Shown piece by piece: positions 16,640 to 24,627 of a DNA stretch of 64,000 nt; positions within the stretch are counted from its first letter, which is position 1, and each line of letters opens with the position of its first letter. The notes beneath the pieces were generated by a model that had not been told where the DNA came from, searched no databases, and was given only the letters and a program-made list of their open reading frames with translations. A program made the position numbers and the translations under genes. The DNA is taken from the NCBI RefSeq assembly GCF_003258515.1, contig NZ_QGEH01000001.1:2108001-2172000 (forward strand), in the 5' to 3' direction. Source of the DNA: Marinobacter bohaiensis (GTDB lineage: Bacteria > Pseudomonadota > Gammaproteobacteria > Pseudomonadales > Oleiphilaceae).

Positions 16640-17402
16640 GGCTGTGTCCTCCATTCCGGTGCGCATCGTTCGCGGCTGTCCGCCGCTGATTCAGGCGGTA
16701 ATGCCCAAGTAGCGTCAGCGTAGCGACCACCACGGCGCCGATGAGTTGCTGGTCGGCCGGCAGCACGGCCAGGCAGAGCCCGGCAGACGCCGCGCCGATC
16801 CACACCGGCAGGCTCTCGCCCAGCCCCTTGTATTGCTCGATGGTGAGGACGATGAACAGTGCCACCAGAGCAAACTCGATGCCGGTGCTGTCGAATTCCA
16901 CCGCGCGGCCGAGCAGGGCGCCGAGGGTGCTGCCCAGGATCCAGTAGCACTGGTTGTAGAAGGTGATGAGTGCGTCCTTGCGCTGCTCGTCCGAGCCGTT
17001 GTCGTGGCGCTTCCGGCTGGTGAGCAGGGAATAGGTTTCGTCGGTCAGCCCGAAGATCAGGTAGGCCTTGCGCCAGCCGGCGCCGCGAAAGCGCCCCAGC
17101 AGGGACAGGCCGTAAAACAGGTGACGGGCGTTGAGCACAAACAGGGCGACGAAGACCTCGAGTAATCCGGCGTGGGCGGCCAAAAGGCTTATCGCCAGGA
17201 TCTGCCCGGCCCCGGCGTATATGGCCACCGACATGAGGGTCGCGCCCCACCAGGGGTAGTCGAGCTGGGTCACGAACAGAACGCCGAAGGCCATGCCCAG
17301 GGGCACATAGCCAAAAAGCACCGGCAGGGTAAGCTGGAAGACGGAACGATTGAACACGATCAAACACACTGTGATACAAAGGGGTGAGGCATCATAGACC
17401 AT
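16632..17402 (-). CDS. azlC: AzlC-family branched-chain amino acid export permease
   Basis: An integral membrane protein of the AzlC family, with 'LPVLFGYVPLGMAFGVL', 'YAGAGQILAISLL', 'LNARHLFYGLSLLGRFR' (the R-H-x-x-Y-G motif) and 'YLIFGLTDETYSLL'. It would pair with the overlapping azlD. The start is uncertain: ATG 17402 is used here, while family alignments in memory would also allow GTG 17357 (FNRSVFQ...). It is divergent from the small gene at 17493. Confidence 0.85.
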   Translation of the reverse strand: MVYDASPLCITVCLIVFNRSVFQLTLPVLFGYVPLGMAFGVLFVTQLDYPWWGATLMSVAIYAGAGQILAISLLAAHAGLLEVFVALFVLNARHLFYGLSLLGRFRGAGWRKAYLIFGLTDETYSLLTSRKRHDNGSDEQRKDALITFYNQCYWILGSTLGALLGRAVEFDSTGIEFALVALFIVLTIEQYKGLGESLPVWIGAASAGLCLAVLPADQQLIGAVVVATLTLLGHYRLNQRRTAANDAHRNGGHSHG

Positions 17403-17492
17403 GCTCTTCGATCTGGTAAGGTACAGCACACCGCGAATCTGTACCGCATGCTGCGCGCCCCTCTGGCGTCAGTGGCGACAATGGGGAGCCCG

Positions 17493-17744
17493 ATGACAGA
17501 CGATACCGAACAGCAGCCGCAGTCCGATCCCCGCGAAGAACCGTTCGTGGTGGATACGAACCTGCTCACCGAAGATCAGCTCGAAGGTCTGGTGGAGGAG
17601 TATTGCACACGCTATCACGGCATCAATGACGTCGAATCACCGTTCAACGAGAAGCAGCAGGTGATGACCGCGGTCAAGAAAGGGGAGCTGGTGGTGTGGT
17701 TCAATCCGGTGGAAAATACCGCGGGACTGGGGCCGCGCCAGTGA
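17493..17744 (+). CDS. Small conserved protein, UPF0270/YheU-like
   Basis: An 83-residue acidic protein. The part 'LLTEDQLEGLVEEYCTR' followed by 'VMTAVKKGELVVWFNP' resembles the YheU (UPF0270) pattern of an L-x-x-L-x-E-E-x-x-x-R helix and a K-x-G-x-x-V-x-x strand; the function of that family is unknown. ATG 17493 is preceded by GGGGAG at a good distance. The 281 bases after it, up to gacA, hold no gene and should contain the gacA promoter. Confidence 0.6.
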   Translation: MTDDTEQQPQSDPREEPFVVDTNLLTEDQLEGLVEEYCTRYHGINDVESPFNEKQQVMTAVKKGELVVWFNPVENTAGLGPRQ

Positions 17745-18026
17745 GTGCCGTCACGTGCAGGTGGTTGGAAATAGTCGATTCGACGGCTATCCCCGGCCCC
17801 TTGAAGACGCTACAATTCTTACTGATTTCGATTTGGTTTTCGCTTTGTCGCCGGCGGACGGACAACGCCGGTGAGCTTGCACCTGCCAGGCAGGGCGATG
17901 GCTCGGGGTCGCGAATCTCGTGTTGCGAACATCATTGAACGTGCAGTGTTCGCTGCGCCGCTGTCTACGGGGCGGTGATATAAAGAATAGCCAAACAGAC
18001 CAGCTAAAAAACGTGCGGGGTGGGTT

Positions 18027-18686
18027 TTGATCAGGGTCCTGGTTGTAGATGACCACGAACTGGTCCGGTCAGGCATCACGCGGATGCTCGCGGACAACAC
18101 CGACATCGAGGTTATCGGACAGGCACCGTCGGGTGAGGACGCGGTGGACTTTGTCCGATCCGACGTGCCGGACATCGTCCTCATGGACATTCGCATGCCC
18201 GGCATCGGCGGCCTCGAAGCGACCCGTCGAATCCTGCGTATCGACGATTCCGTTCGCGTCATCGTCGTGACCGCCTGCGCCGACGATCCGTATCCCACCC
18301 GTGTCATGCAGGCCGGGGCGTCGGCCTACATCACCAAGAGCGCGGACATCAAGGAGATGGTGCGCGCCATTCGCATGGCTCACACCGGCCAGCGTTACAT
18401 CAGCCCGGAAATCGCCCAGAAGATGGCCCTCAAGCAACTGGGCGGCGACGCGACCGATGACGATAAGCTGTCGATTTTCGACAAGCTGTCCGAGCGCGAA
18501 CTCCAGATCGCCATGATGGTGGTCGACTGCCAGAAAGTGCAGGACATTTCCGACAAGCTCTGCCTGAGCCCGAAAACGGTCAACAGCTACCGTTACCGCA
18601 TCTTCGAGAAACTGGATATTTCCAGCGACGTGGAGCTTGCCCTGATGGCGGTCCGACTCGGGTTACTCGATGCCGACAAAGTCTGA
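18027..18686 (+). CDS. gacA: Response regulator GacA/UvrY
   Basis: A 219-residue two-component regulator. The receiver has Asp8/Asp9, phospho-acceptor Asp54 ('DIVLMDIRMPGIGGLEATRR') and a later Lys in 'AYITKSAD'. The C-terminal LuxR/FixJ helix-turn-helix is 'LSERELQIAMMV' then 'DISDKLCLSPKTVNSYRYRIFEKL'. GacA responds to the GacS/BarA kinase and drives Rsm/Csr small RNAs. The start is TTG, as in many gacA genes. It overlaps uvrC by 17 bases, the classic gacA-uvrC arrangement. Confidence 0.95.
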   Translation: MIRVLVVDDHELVRSGITRMLADNTDIEVIGQAPSGEDAVDFVRSDVPDIVLMDIRMPGIGGLEATRRILRIDDSVRVIVVTACADDPYPTRVMQAGASAYITKSADIKEMVRAIRMAHTGQRYISPEIAQKMALKQLGGDATDDDKLSIFDKLSERELQIAMMVVDCQKVQDISDKLCLSPKTVNSYRYRIFEKLDISSDVELALMAVRLGLLDADKV

Positions 18687-20520
18687 GCAGCCCGCTGGCT
18701 TCGACAGCAAGACCTTCCTCAAACGCCTTACTGAACGCCCTGGAGTCTACCGGATGCTGGACGCGTCCGGTGAGGTGCTTTACGTCGGCAAGGCGCGGAA
18801 CCTCAAGAATCGCGTCAGCAGCTATTTCCGCAAGAGCGGCCTGTCCACCAAGACCGAGGCCCTGGTCGCGCGCATCGAACAGGTGGAAGTCACGGTAACC
18901 GGCAGCGAGACCGAAGCGCTTCTGCTGGAACAGAACCTGATCAAGTCCCTGCGCCCGCCTTACAACATCCTGCTGCGGGACGACAAATCCTACCCGTACA
19001 TCTATCTGTCGTCCCACGAAAGATACCCGTCACTGACCTTTCGGCGGGGCCGTACCAAGCGCGGCAAAGGGACCTGGTTCGGCCCCTATCCGAGCTCCGG
19101 TGCGGTGCGGGAAAGCCTGAACGTCCTGCAGAAGATCTTCCGCATCCGTAACTGCAGCGACAGCTACTTCAACAACCGCTCGCGCCCCTGCCTGCAGTAC
19201 CAGATCAATCGCTGCACCGCGCCCTGCGTGGGCTTCGTGACGCCGGAAGAGTACGCCGACGACATCCGCCACGCGGCGATGTTCCTGGAGGGCAAGAACC
19301 CGGCGATCATCGATGATCTGATGCGTTCCATGGAGGAAGCGAGTCAGTCGCTGGCGTTCGAGAAGGCAGCGGCGTACCGCGACCAGATCAACCACCTGCG
19401 GCACGTGCAGGAACAGCAGTCCATCGAGGCCAGCGGCGGGGACGCGGACGTGCTGGCGATCTCCCAGGACGCCGGGATCGTCTGCGTAGTGGTGATCGTC
19501 GTGCGCGGTGGCCGTGTGCTGGGCACCAAGGACTATTTCCCGCGCTTCTCGCTGGAGCAGTCCGAGAGCGAATTGCTGAGCGCCTTCCTCGGCCAGTTCT
19601 ATTTCGGCGGCGATGCACAGCGGGAATTCCCCCGTGAAGTACTGGTGCCGGTGGAAATCGACGAACAGGACGTCCTGTCCCAGGCCCTGAGCGAAGCCGC
19701 CGGCCGCGAGGTGAAAATCCGCCGCAACGTGCGCGGGGAGCGTCGTCGCTGGCTGGATCTGGCGGCCACCAACGCTCAGCAGACGTTGATGACGCATCTG
19801 GCGAGCAAGGAAACCGTGTACCGCCGGCTGCTGGCTTTGCGTGACTTGCTGGAGCTCAAGGAAACGCCGACGCGCATGGAATGCTTTGATATCAGCCACA
19901 GTCACGGCGAGAATACCGTCGCATCCTGTGTCGTTTTTGACGAGAATGGTCCGCTGAAAAGCGATTACCGCCTCTATAACATCGAGGACGTGACGGCGGG
20001 GGACGATTACGGCGCCATGCGCCAGGTGCTGACGCGCCGCTACAGCAAGATGAAAGCCAGCGACGGCAAACGCCCTGACCTGGTGTTTATCGACGGCGGC
20101 AAGGGGCAGCTCAACGTGGCGCGGGATGTGTTCGACAGCCTGGGCATCGCGGATATCACCTTGATCGGTGTCGCCAAGGGCGTGACCCGGAAAGCGGGCA
20201 TGGAGCAGCTGATCGACGCGCTGACCGACGCCGTGTTCCGCGTGCCCGCGGATTCGCCGGCCCTGCATCTGATCCAGCACATTCGCGACGAATCGCACCG
20301 GTTTGCCATCACCGGCCACCGGGCCAGGCGCGACAAGAAGCGTCGCCAGTCCACGCTTGAGGGCATTGAAGGGGTGGGCGCCAAGCGCCGCCGCGAGCTG
20401 ATCCGCTATTTTGGCGGCATCCAGGAAATCAGGAAGGCCAGCATCACCGAAATCGCCAAGGTAAAAGGCGTCAGTCGCAACCTGGCCGAAACGATCTACG
20501 CAGCATTGCACAACGAGTAG
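18670..20520 (+). CDS. uvrC: Excinuclease ABC subunit C
   Basis: UvrC makes the dual incisions in nucleotide excision repair. The 616-residue protein has the N-terminal GIY-YIG nuclease ('RPGVYRMLDASGEVLYVGKARNLKNRV'-type block, residues about 22-50), a UVR motif near 215-240 ('SMEEASQSLAFEKAAAYRDQI') and the RNase H-like domain ('RMECFDISHSHGENTVASCV', 'PDLVFIDGGKGQLN'). It ends with C-terminal helix-hairpin-helix repeats ('GIEGVGAKRRRELI'). Length is normal. It overlaps gacA and lies 6 bases before pgsA. Confidence 0.97.
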   Translation: MPTKSEQPAGFDSKTFLKRLTERPGVYRMLDASGEVLYVGKARNLKNRVSSYFRKSGLSTKTEALVARIEQVEVTVTGSETEALLLEQNLIKSLRPPYNILLRDDKSYPYIYLSSHERYPSLTFRRGRTKRGKGTWFGPYPSSGAVRESLNVLQKIFRIRNCSDSYFNNRSRPCLQYQINRCTAPCVGFVTPEEYADDIRHAAMFLEGKNPAIIDDLMRSMEEASQSLAFEKAAAYRDQINHLRHVQEQQSIEASGGDADVLAISQDAGIVCVVVIVVRGGRVLGTKDYFPRFSLEQSESELLSAFLGQFYFGGDAQREFPREVLVPVEIDEQDVLSQALSEAAGREVKIRRNVRGERRRWLDLAATNAQQTLMTHLASKETVYRRLLALRDLLELKETPTRMECFDISHSHGENTVASCVVFDENGPLKSDYRLYNIEDVTAGDDYGAMRQVLTRRYSKMKASDGKRPDLVFIDGGKGQLNVARDVFDSLGIADITLIGVAKGVTRKAGMEQLIDALTDAVFRVPADSPALHLIQHIRDESHRFAITGHRARRDKKRRQSTLEGIEGVGAKRRRELIRYFGGIQEIRKASITEIAKVKGVSRNLAETIYAALHNE

Positions 20521-20526
20521 GGCAGC

Positions 20527-21084
20527 ATGAACTTACCCAACGTACTGACGATGTCCCGGATCGTCATGATTCCGGTTTTCGTCATTGTTTTTTACCTGCC
20601 GTTCGACTGGCGGTTCATGGTCAGCGCCGCGATTTTTGCCCTGGCGGGCGCGACCGACTGGCTCGATGGCTACCTCGCCCGCAAACTGAACCAGAGCACG
20701 CCGTTTGGCGCGTTTCTCGACCCCGTGGCCGACAAGCTGATGGTGGCGGTTGCGCTGACGCTGCTGGTGGAAGAGCACCACAGCATCAGCCTGACGCTGC
20801 CGGCGATGATCATTATCGGCCGGGAAATCGTCATCTCCGCCCTGCGGGAGTGGATGGCCGAGATGGGCAAGCGCGCCAGCGTGGCGGTGTCCTATATCGG
20901 CAAGATCAAGACGACCGCGCAGATGGTGTCGATCATCATGCTGCTGGCGTTCCCCCTGGGCACCATCGGTGCGCAGTTCGGCAAGCTGCTGCTCTACATC
21001 GCGGCGATCCTGACGCTCTGGTCCATGATCCTGTACCTCAAGGCCGCGTGGGAGCAGATGTTTCCGGAGGAAGGCTCGAAATGA
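20527..21084 (+). CDS. pgsA: CDP-diacylglycerol-glycerol-3-phosphate 3-phosphatidyltransferase
   Basis: PgsA makes phosphatidylglycerol phosphate at the inner membrane. The 185-residue protein has four membrane helices and the CDP-alcohol phosphatidyltransferase signature D-x2-D-G-x2-A-R-x8-G-x3-D-x3-D, visible in '[20 protein letters not shown]' and the following '[10 protein letters not shown]'. It follows uvrC by 6 bases as in Pseudomonas-type genomes. Confidence 0.95.
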   Translation: MNLPNVLTMSRIVMIPVFVIVFYLPFDWRFMVSAAIFALAGATDWLDGYLARKLNQSTPFGAFLDPVADKLMVAVALTLLVEEHHSISLTLPAMIIIGREIVISALREWMAEMGKRASVAVSYIGKIKTTAQMVSIIMLLAFPLGTIGAQFGKLLLYIAAILTLWSMILYLKAAWEQMFPEEGSK

Positions 21085-21140
21085 GCCTTGTTTAAAGAAT
21101 AATCAACCAGTTAGGCGCGAACATTAATTTAAAAAAGGGG

Positions 21141-21168
21141 TTGACTCCCCGCCGAGATCCATTAATAT
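21141..21168 (+). promoter_or_regulatory. Sigma-70 promoter for the tRNA genes
   Basis: TTGACT (21141-21146), a 16-base spacer and TAATAT (21163-21168), followed by a GC-rich discriminator (ATGCGCC). This is typical of a strong, stringently controlled stable-RNA promoter. It lies about 100 bases before tRNA-Gly and 57 bases after pgsA. Confidence 0.7.
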
Positions 21169-21247
21169 ATGCGCCACTTCAACGGCGACGGGCACAGCGC
21201 CCCAGACGTTGAATCCCTGATAAGCCTCAGCGCTGCACAGGGTTATC

Positions 21248-21269
21248 AGAAACCTGATTTCAGGTTTCT
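21248..21269 (+). repeat. Perfect 10-bp hairpin in the tRNA-Gly leader
   Basis: AGAAACCTGA - TT - TCAGGTTTCT, a perfect inverted repeat ending 6 bases before tRNA-Gly. No T-run follows, so it is not an ordinary terminator; it could guide 5' processing of the precursor. A second pair, CTGATAA/TTATCAG, brackets the sequence just upstream. Confidence 0.45.
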
Positions 21270-21275
21270 CGAGAA

Positions 21276-21351
21276 GCGGGAATAGCTCAGTTGGTAGAGC
21301 ACAACCTTGCCAAGGTTGGGGTCGCGAGTTCGAATCTCGTTTCCCGCTCCA
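21276..21351 (+). tRNA. tRNA-Gly (GCC)
   Basis: A full cloverleaf can be folded: acceptor GCGGGAA/TTCCCGC, D arm GCTCAGTTGGTAGAGC, anticodon arm CAACC-TTGCCAA-GGTTG with anticodon GCC, T arm containing GTTCGAATC, and encoded CCA. It is followed 88 bases later by tRNA-Cys, probably in one transcript. Confidence 0.97.
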
Positions 21352-21439
21352 ATTTCCCTCCGGTGCCATCGGTTGGAAATCACAATCCAAGTCTCTCAAT
21401 GCCTCCTGAGAGCAAAAGCCCGTTTCCAAGGCTTTCCCC

Positions 21440-21513
21440 GGCGCGGTGGCAGAGTGGTTATGCAGCGGACTGCAACTCCGTGTACGCCGGTTCGATTCCG
21501 ACCCGCGCCTCCA
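21440..21513 (+). tRNA. tRNA-Cys (GCA), carrying attL
   Basis: Acceptor GGCGCGG/CCGCGCC, anticodon arm GCGGA-CTGCAAC-TCCGT with anticodon GCA, T arm with GGTTCGATTCC, discriminator T and encoded CCA. Its last 44 bases are repeated exactly at 55939-55982, so it is the integration target of the prophage and was left intact by the integration. Confidence 0.97.
21470..21513. repeat. attL: attL core (44 bp, 3' end of tRNA-Cys)
   Basis: Identical to 55939-55982, running from the anticodon loop to the encoded CCA. The flanking bases differ on both sides (A before here, G before the right copy; T after here, A after the right copy), which fixes the repeat length. Confidence 0.93.
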
Positions 21514-21570
21514 TTATTTCCCTTTTAAATCCAGAACTTTGCGGCGTTGATCGTCTGCGAGCGATCGGAC

Positions 21571-21601
21571 GTCGACATCATGTCGACATCATGTCGACAT
21601 C
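21571..21601. repeat. Tandem GTCGACATCAT repeats between attL and int
   Basis: Two full 11-base units GTCGACATCAT plus a third partial unit (GTCGACATC) in tandem, immediately beside the 3' end of int. A related GTCGACAACG lies at 55811-55820 on the attR side. Placed on both arms of a reconstituted attP, they could be arm-type sites for the integrase or excisionase. Confidence 0.5.
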
Positions 21602-21604
21602 CTT

Positions 21605-22852
21605 TCACTGTTTTCGCTTGGCAGCTTCGATCGATTTCAGCGTCGACCTGCTCCGTTCCGGCGGCGTGATAAGCCGGTAGTGCCGGCGCATCGCCTCGGT
21701 CTGGTGGCCACCTTTGTTGTTCTCGCCCTGGGAAACGAATTCGTCGGTCAGTCCTTTCTTTCGGAGATCCCGCAGCTGGTACTGGCCACCGTAGCCGGCA
21801 TCTTTGCAGGCCTGTGCCCACGACAGTTGCATGAAGCGGTGCTTCACTGGCTGGTGGCGGCTGCGCTTGTCGAAGTAGGAGGGGTACACCATCAGGTAAG
21901 GGGAGATGATGCCCTGCTGGCGCTTGAAGGTGCGGAACCAGTCCACCAGGTGGCGCAGGTCTTCGTTCATCTCCAGGATGATGGCCACGCCGGTTTTGTG
22001 TCTGGCGAAGTGGATCTCGCCCATCGGGCCCTGGTCATCGTGAATCTGTTCTTCCCGCAGGCCGAACACATCGATGGGCTGCTGGCTCATCATGTAGATC
22101 ATGTCGCAGATCTTGGCCCGCCAGGTGCCGTCGTGGGTTTGTCGGTGCAGCTTGTGCTCGAGGAGCTGGGCGGATATCTCGGCGTAGGCATCGTCGGGGA
22201 TGAGTACTTCCCGCTTTGGCTCTGTCGCCTTCTTCACATCGGGTATCGGGTTTCGGTCGATCAAACCGTCCTCGACTGCATGGCTGAACACCCGGGAAAG
22301 CGTATTTCTCAGGCCGTTGTAGTGCACCGGCTTGGTGTTCCAGGAAGACAGCAGGCGCCGGACCTTCCGCAGCAAGGCCGGGTCGGTGAGCGTGAAGTTG
22401 GAGTGGTCGCTCGCCTCCAGCTGCTGCGCATCGTTGGCGTAGTCGCGCCGGGTTGGCTCGGCGATCGGGCGGCCACGGTTGCGACCGCGCTCACTGAGGA
22501 CATGGCACTCGGCCCATTCCACGCGGCCATCGATTACACGGTGGCCGAGTACTTCTGTTCGCCAGCGCTTCAGGTACTGCCGCAGGGTGGTGCGGCCTGC
22601 TGACTGGGCCGGGCGGGCCGCGGCCATTGTGCCGGCCATTCGTTGCACGTCGAACTCAGTCGAGGATTGCTCCCATACCTGCTGGAGCATGGCCCAGCGG
22701 CGGATAGCGGTTTGCCTGTCTTTGGTCTGAAGGCTGCCCTGTTTGCGGGTAACCGGATGGCGCACGTGGAAGACGCCATCGCGGGAATTAATGTAAAGGC
22801 CAGGGTAGCGGGCAAGCCACTCCTGGCCAAGTTTTCTGCGTGGTGGGGCCAT
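21605..22852 (-). CDS. int: Tyrosine-recombinase integrase
   Basis: A 415-residue phage integrase that would recombine attP with the tRNA-Cys attB. An N-terminal arm-binding/SAM-like region is followed by the catalytic domain. Box II reads R361-D-L-R364 ('LRDLRKKGLTD'), His383 and the nucleophile Tyr392 in 'MRRHYRL'. The position of the first catalytic arginine, usually T-G-Q-R-P, reads 'SQQPIDVFGLR' with Gln258 instead of Arg. The gene points toward the tRNA and is the last of the early operon, two bases after the putative xis. Confidence 0.92.
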   Translation of the reverse strand: MAPPRRKLGQEWLARYPGLYINSRDGVFHVRHPVTRKQGSLQTKDRQTAIRRWAMLQQVWEQSSTEFDVQRMAGTMAAARPAQSAGRTTLRQYLKRWRTEVLGHRVIDGRVEWAECHVLSERGRNRGRPIAEPTRRDYANDAQQLEASDHSNFTLTDPALLRKVRRLLSSWNTKPVHYNGLRNTLSRVFSHAVEDGLIDRNPIPDVKKATEPKREVLIPDDAYAEISAQLLEHKLHRQTHDGTWRAKICDMIYMMSQQPIDVFGLREEQIHDDQGPMGEIHFARHKTGVAIILEMNEDLRHLVDWFRTFKRQQGIISPYLMVYPSYFDKRSRHQPVKHRFMQLSWAQACKDAGYGGQYQLRDLRKKGLTDEFVSQGENNKGGHQTEAMRRHYRLITPPERSRSTLKSIEAAKRKQ

Positions 22853-22853
22853 G

Positions 22854-23093
22854 TTATTGCAACTGTTCTGCCAGATCCTGAATCAATCCTAGCTCCTGGG
22901 GGCTTTCCGGCATACCCCTGATTCGCCGTTCCATGGTCTCGAAGTAGGTATCCAGATCGATGCGCCAGCGCCGGCCATCGCGGAACGCGCCCGGGATTTC
23001 CGGGCAGCGCCGGCGGATGGTGGCCAGCGAGGGCGGCTCATTGTCGTCGCAATAAACCACCTCGATGAAGGTCTGAATGGAGACCGGTCTCAC
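22854..23093 (-). CDS. xis: Putative excisionase / recombination directionality factor
   Basis: A 79-residue protein directly before int. 'SLATIRRRCPEIPGAFRDGRRWRIDLD' fits a small winged-helix excisionase (MerR/AlpA-type) in which a helix-turn-helix is followed by a basic wing. Its size and place next to int support the call; no enzymatic motif is present. Its start overlaps the end of the preceding gene by 4 bases. Confidence 0.65.
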   Translation of the reverse strand: MRPVSIQTFIEVVYCDDNEPPSLATIRRRCPEIPGAFRDGRRWRIDLDTYFETMERRIRGMPESPQELGLIQDLAEQLQ

Positions 23094-23386
23094 TGGGTAG
23101 TCACCTCCCGCCGGCCCTGCCGGCTTTTCCAGCGTTGAAAGTGAGCCTTGATCTGCCGGAACTTGGTGGCCGCCTGGACGTTGTGGTCCAGCTCGGCCCG
23201 GCTGCCGATCTTGCAGGCCGTCAGGATCAGGTCCCGGGCGTCTTCCTCCGAGTGGGTACCATCCGGAATGTAAACGCCGCCTTTGTGGCTCTGGGCTCTG
23301 TCCAGGTAGCGGCGGAACTCCGGATCCTGGCAGAGCATGGCTGCGGATCTGGCCACGTGTCCGCCTTTCAATTCATTACCGGACAT
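23090..23386 (-). CDS. Hypothetical phage early protein
   Basis: A 98-residue protein ('MSGNELKGGHVARSAAMLCQ...') that I do not recognise as a named family. It is mainly alpha-helical and ends in a very basic stretch (KAHFQRWKSRQGRR), so nucleic-acid contact is possible. The inner ATG at 23386 is chosen because GGAGGG lies 5 bases upstream. It sits between xis and a helix-turn-helix-like gene. Confidence 0.7.
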   Translation of the reverse strand: MSGNELKGGHVARSAAMLCQDPEFRRYLDRAQSHKGGVYIPDGTHSEEDARDLILTACKIGSRAELDHNVQAATKFRQIKAHFQRWKSRQGRREVTTQ

Positions 23387-23741
23387 AACGACCCTCCAAG
23401 TTATTGCCTTTCGGTGGTGTGATCTCGTAGCCAAGTGATTCGAGAAACCTGATAGAACGCTCTATCTGGGCTGACCGTTCGTTGACTTTTCGTATCCGCA
23501 TTGGCTGTCCTTCATCTTTTAGGCGCTCGATTCGTCCGTTCGAGATATCCCAGCTCAAAAGCGCAATCACTCGTTTCTGGGGGATTCCGGTCAGCGCCTC
23601 CAGCTCAGCAGATGATCGGGGTTTGCCATCATTGAGAACTCGTCTGAGCCTCTCGGTTTTCGATAGCAACACTGGAGGCTCTCTTGGCTCGGGATCCAAA
23701 GCGCCTAAACTCCGGGCTCGCTCCAAATATTTCCTGTTCAT
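23376..23741 (-). CDS. Hypothetical phage protein with helix-turn-helix-like segment
   Basis: A 121-residue protein. 'LRRVLNDGKPRSSAELEALTGIPQKRVIALLSWDI' looks like a winged helix-turn-helix and is followed by 'SNGRIERLKDEGQPMRI', a plausible wing. ATG 23741 shares one base with the stop of the upstream small gene (TGATG). Role unknown; DNA binding is inferred from the predicted fold only. Confidence 0.65.
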   Translation of the reverse strand: MNRKYLERARSLGALDPEPREPPVLLSKTERLRRVLNDGKPRSSAELEALTGIPQKRVIALLSWDISNGRIERLKDEGQPMRIRKVNERSAQIERSIRFLESLGYEITPPKGNNLEGRYVR

Positions 23742-23902
23742 CACTCGCCGTCCTTCAGCTGGTTGGCGCAATCCTCATGTATCAAGGCAATGGCGCCACC
23801 GGCCGTTCCGATATCGACCAGTTCACCTCTCATGATCGGTTGGTCGCAGAGAGGGCAGAGTGGAATCTCCTCTGGATCAATAGCTTTGCTGATATCTATC
23901 AC
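23741..23902 (-). CDS. Small zinc-finger-like phage protein (53 residues)
   Basis: A 53-residue protein starting at GTG 23902 (MIDISKAIDPEEIPLCPLCD...) and ending TGA at 23741. It has Cys-Pro-Leu-Cys and a later His-Glu-Asp-Cys, a possible zinc site. GGAGGTG lies 5 bases before the GTG. The start overlaps the upstream stop (GTGA) and the stop overlaps the next start (TGATG), which makes it a convincing coupled gene although it is short. Confidence 0.7.
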   Translation of the reverse strand: MIDISKAIDPEEIPLCPLCDQPIMRGELVDIGTAGGAIALIHEDCANQLKDGE

Positions 23903-24627
23903 TGGTCACCTCCATCTACCGGCTTGAATTCGACCACCCATACCCAAGGATTTACCTGCCATGAGTCCGGCCCGTTGATTGATTCCCAGAGCCTCATGAA
24001 TTGGTCCCGGGCGAACTGCCTCGTCACCACGCCGTAGGCTCTCGGCGAGCCGATCGGATCGGTTACACCCTCGGCAGCGCTGTCTTCACCGCTGATATCC
24101 TGCAGACGCTCTACCCGAACATCGGTGATCTCGAGCGTGATTCTGCTGGCCCAACGAGGCATGTGGATGGATGGGTGCCAGCGGCCTTCGGCCCCGGATA
24201 TCAGATCCTCCGACCACACAGCAAAGGTGTAGGGCTTTACTCGCTCGTCGTCGTAGTTGAACGCCCCGTCCTCGTCTTGAAAACTGGGCTCCGCCATAAG
24301 GTCGCGGATATCGTCGTCGGCGCGATAGGCTATGCCGGGAGCGCCCTGCAGGTTTACATCGCTCCAGGTCTCCCTCACCCACAGCCGGTCTCCTGGCCTG
24401 CCATACGGGCAAGAGACACCTACAAAAATGCTGATGTCCCGCAGATCGATGTGGTTGGAGGCGTAAGCGCCGAATTTCGAGTTGGGCTTGTGGCCATCCC
24501 AGCGAAACCAACCATTGGAGTCGATCACCGGCTGCGGTTTCATGATTCTGCGAGTCTGAGTCTTTCGGCCCTCCAGAATGGCGCGGACCATTTCGCCGTT
24601 GAGAAGAATCGGTCTTTGCGTGCTCAC
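23899..24627 (-). CDS. Phage protein, ASCH/PUA-like
   Basis: A 242-residue protein with the phage-typical start 'RPILLNGEMVRAILEGRKTQTRR', then 'CPYGRPGDRLWVRETWSDV', 'HPSIHMPRWASRITLEITDVRVERLQDIS' and 'NPWVWVVEFKPV'. This layout matches the ASCH-like proteins common in phage early regions, which have a PUA-like beta-barrel expected to bind RNA or nucleotides. Substrate unknown. Confidence 0.65.
   Translation of the reverse strand: MSTQRPILLNGEMVRAILEGRKTQTRRIMKPQPVIDSNGWFRWDGHKPNSKFGAYASNHIDLRDISIFVGVSCPYGRPGDRLWVRETWSDVNLQGAPGIAYRADDDIRDLMAEPSFQDEDGAFNYDDERVKPYTFAVWSEDLISGAEGRWHPSIHMPRWASRITLEITDVRVERLQDISGEDSAAEGVTDPIGSPRAYGVVTRQFARDQFMRLWESINGPDSWQVNPWVWVVEFKPVDGGDQ

Noticed and set aside
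19030-20511. 493-codon frame antisense to uvrC
   Set aside because: uvrC is unmistakable on the plus strand; the antisense frame follows from its codon usage.
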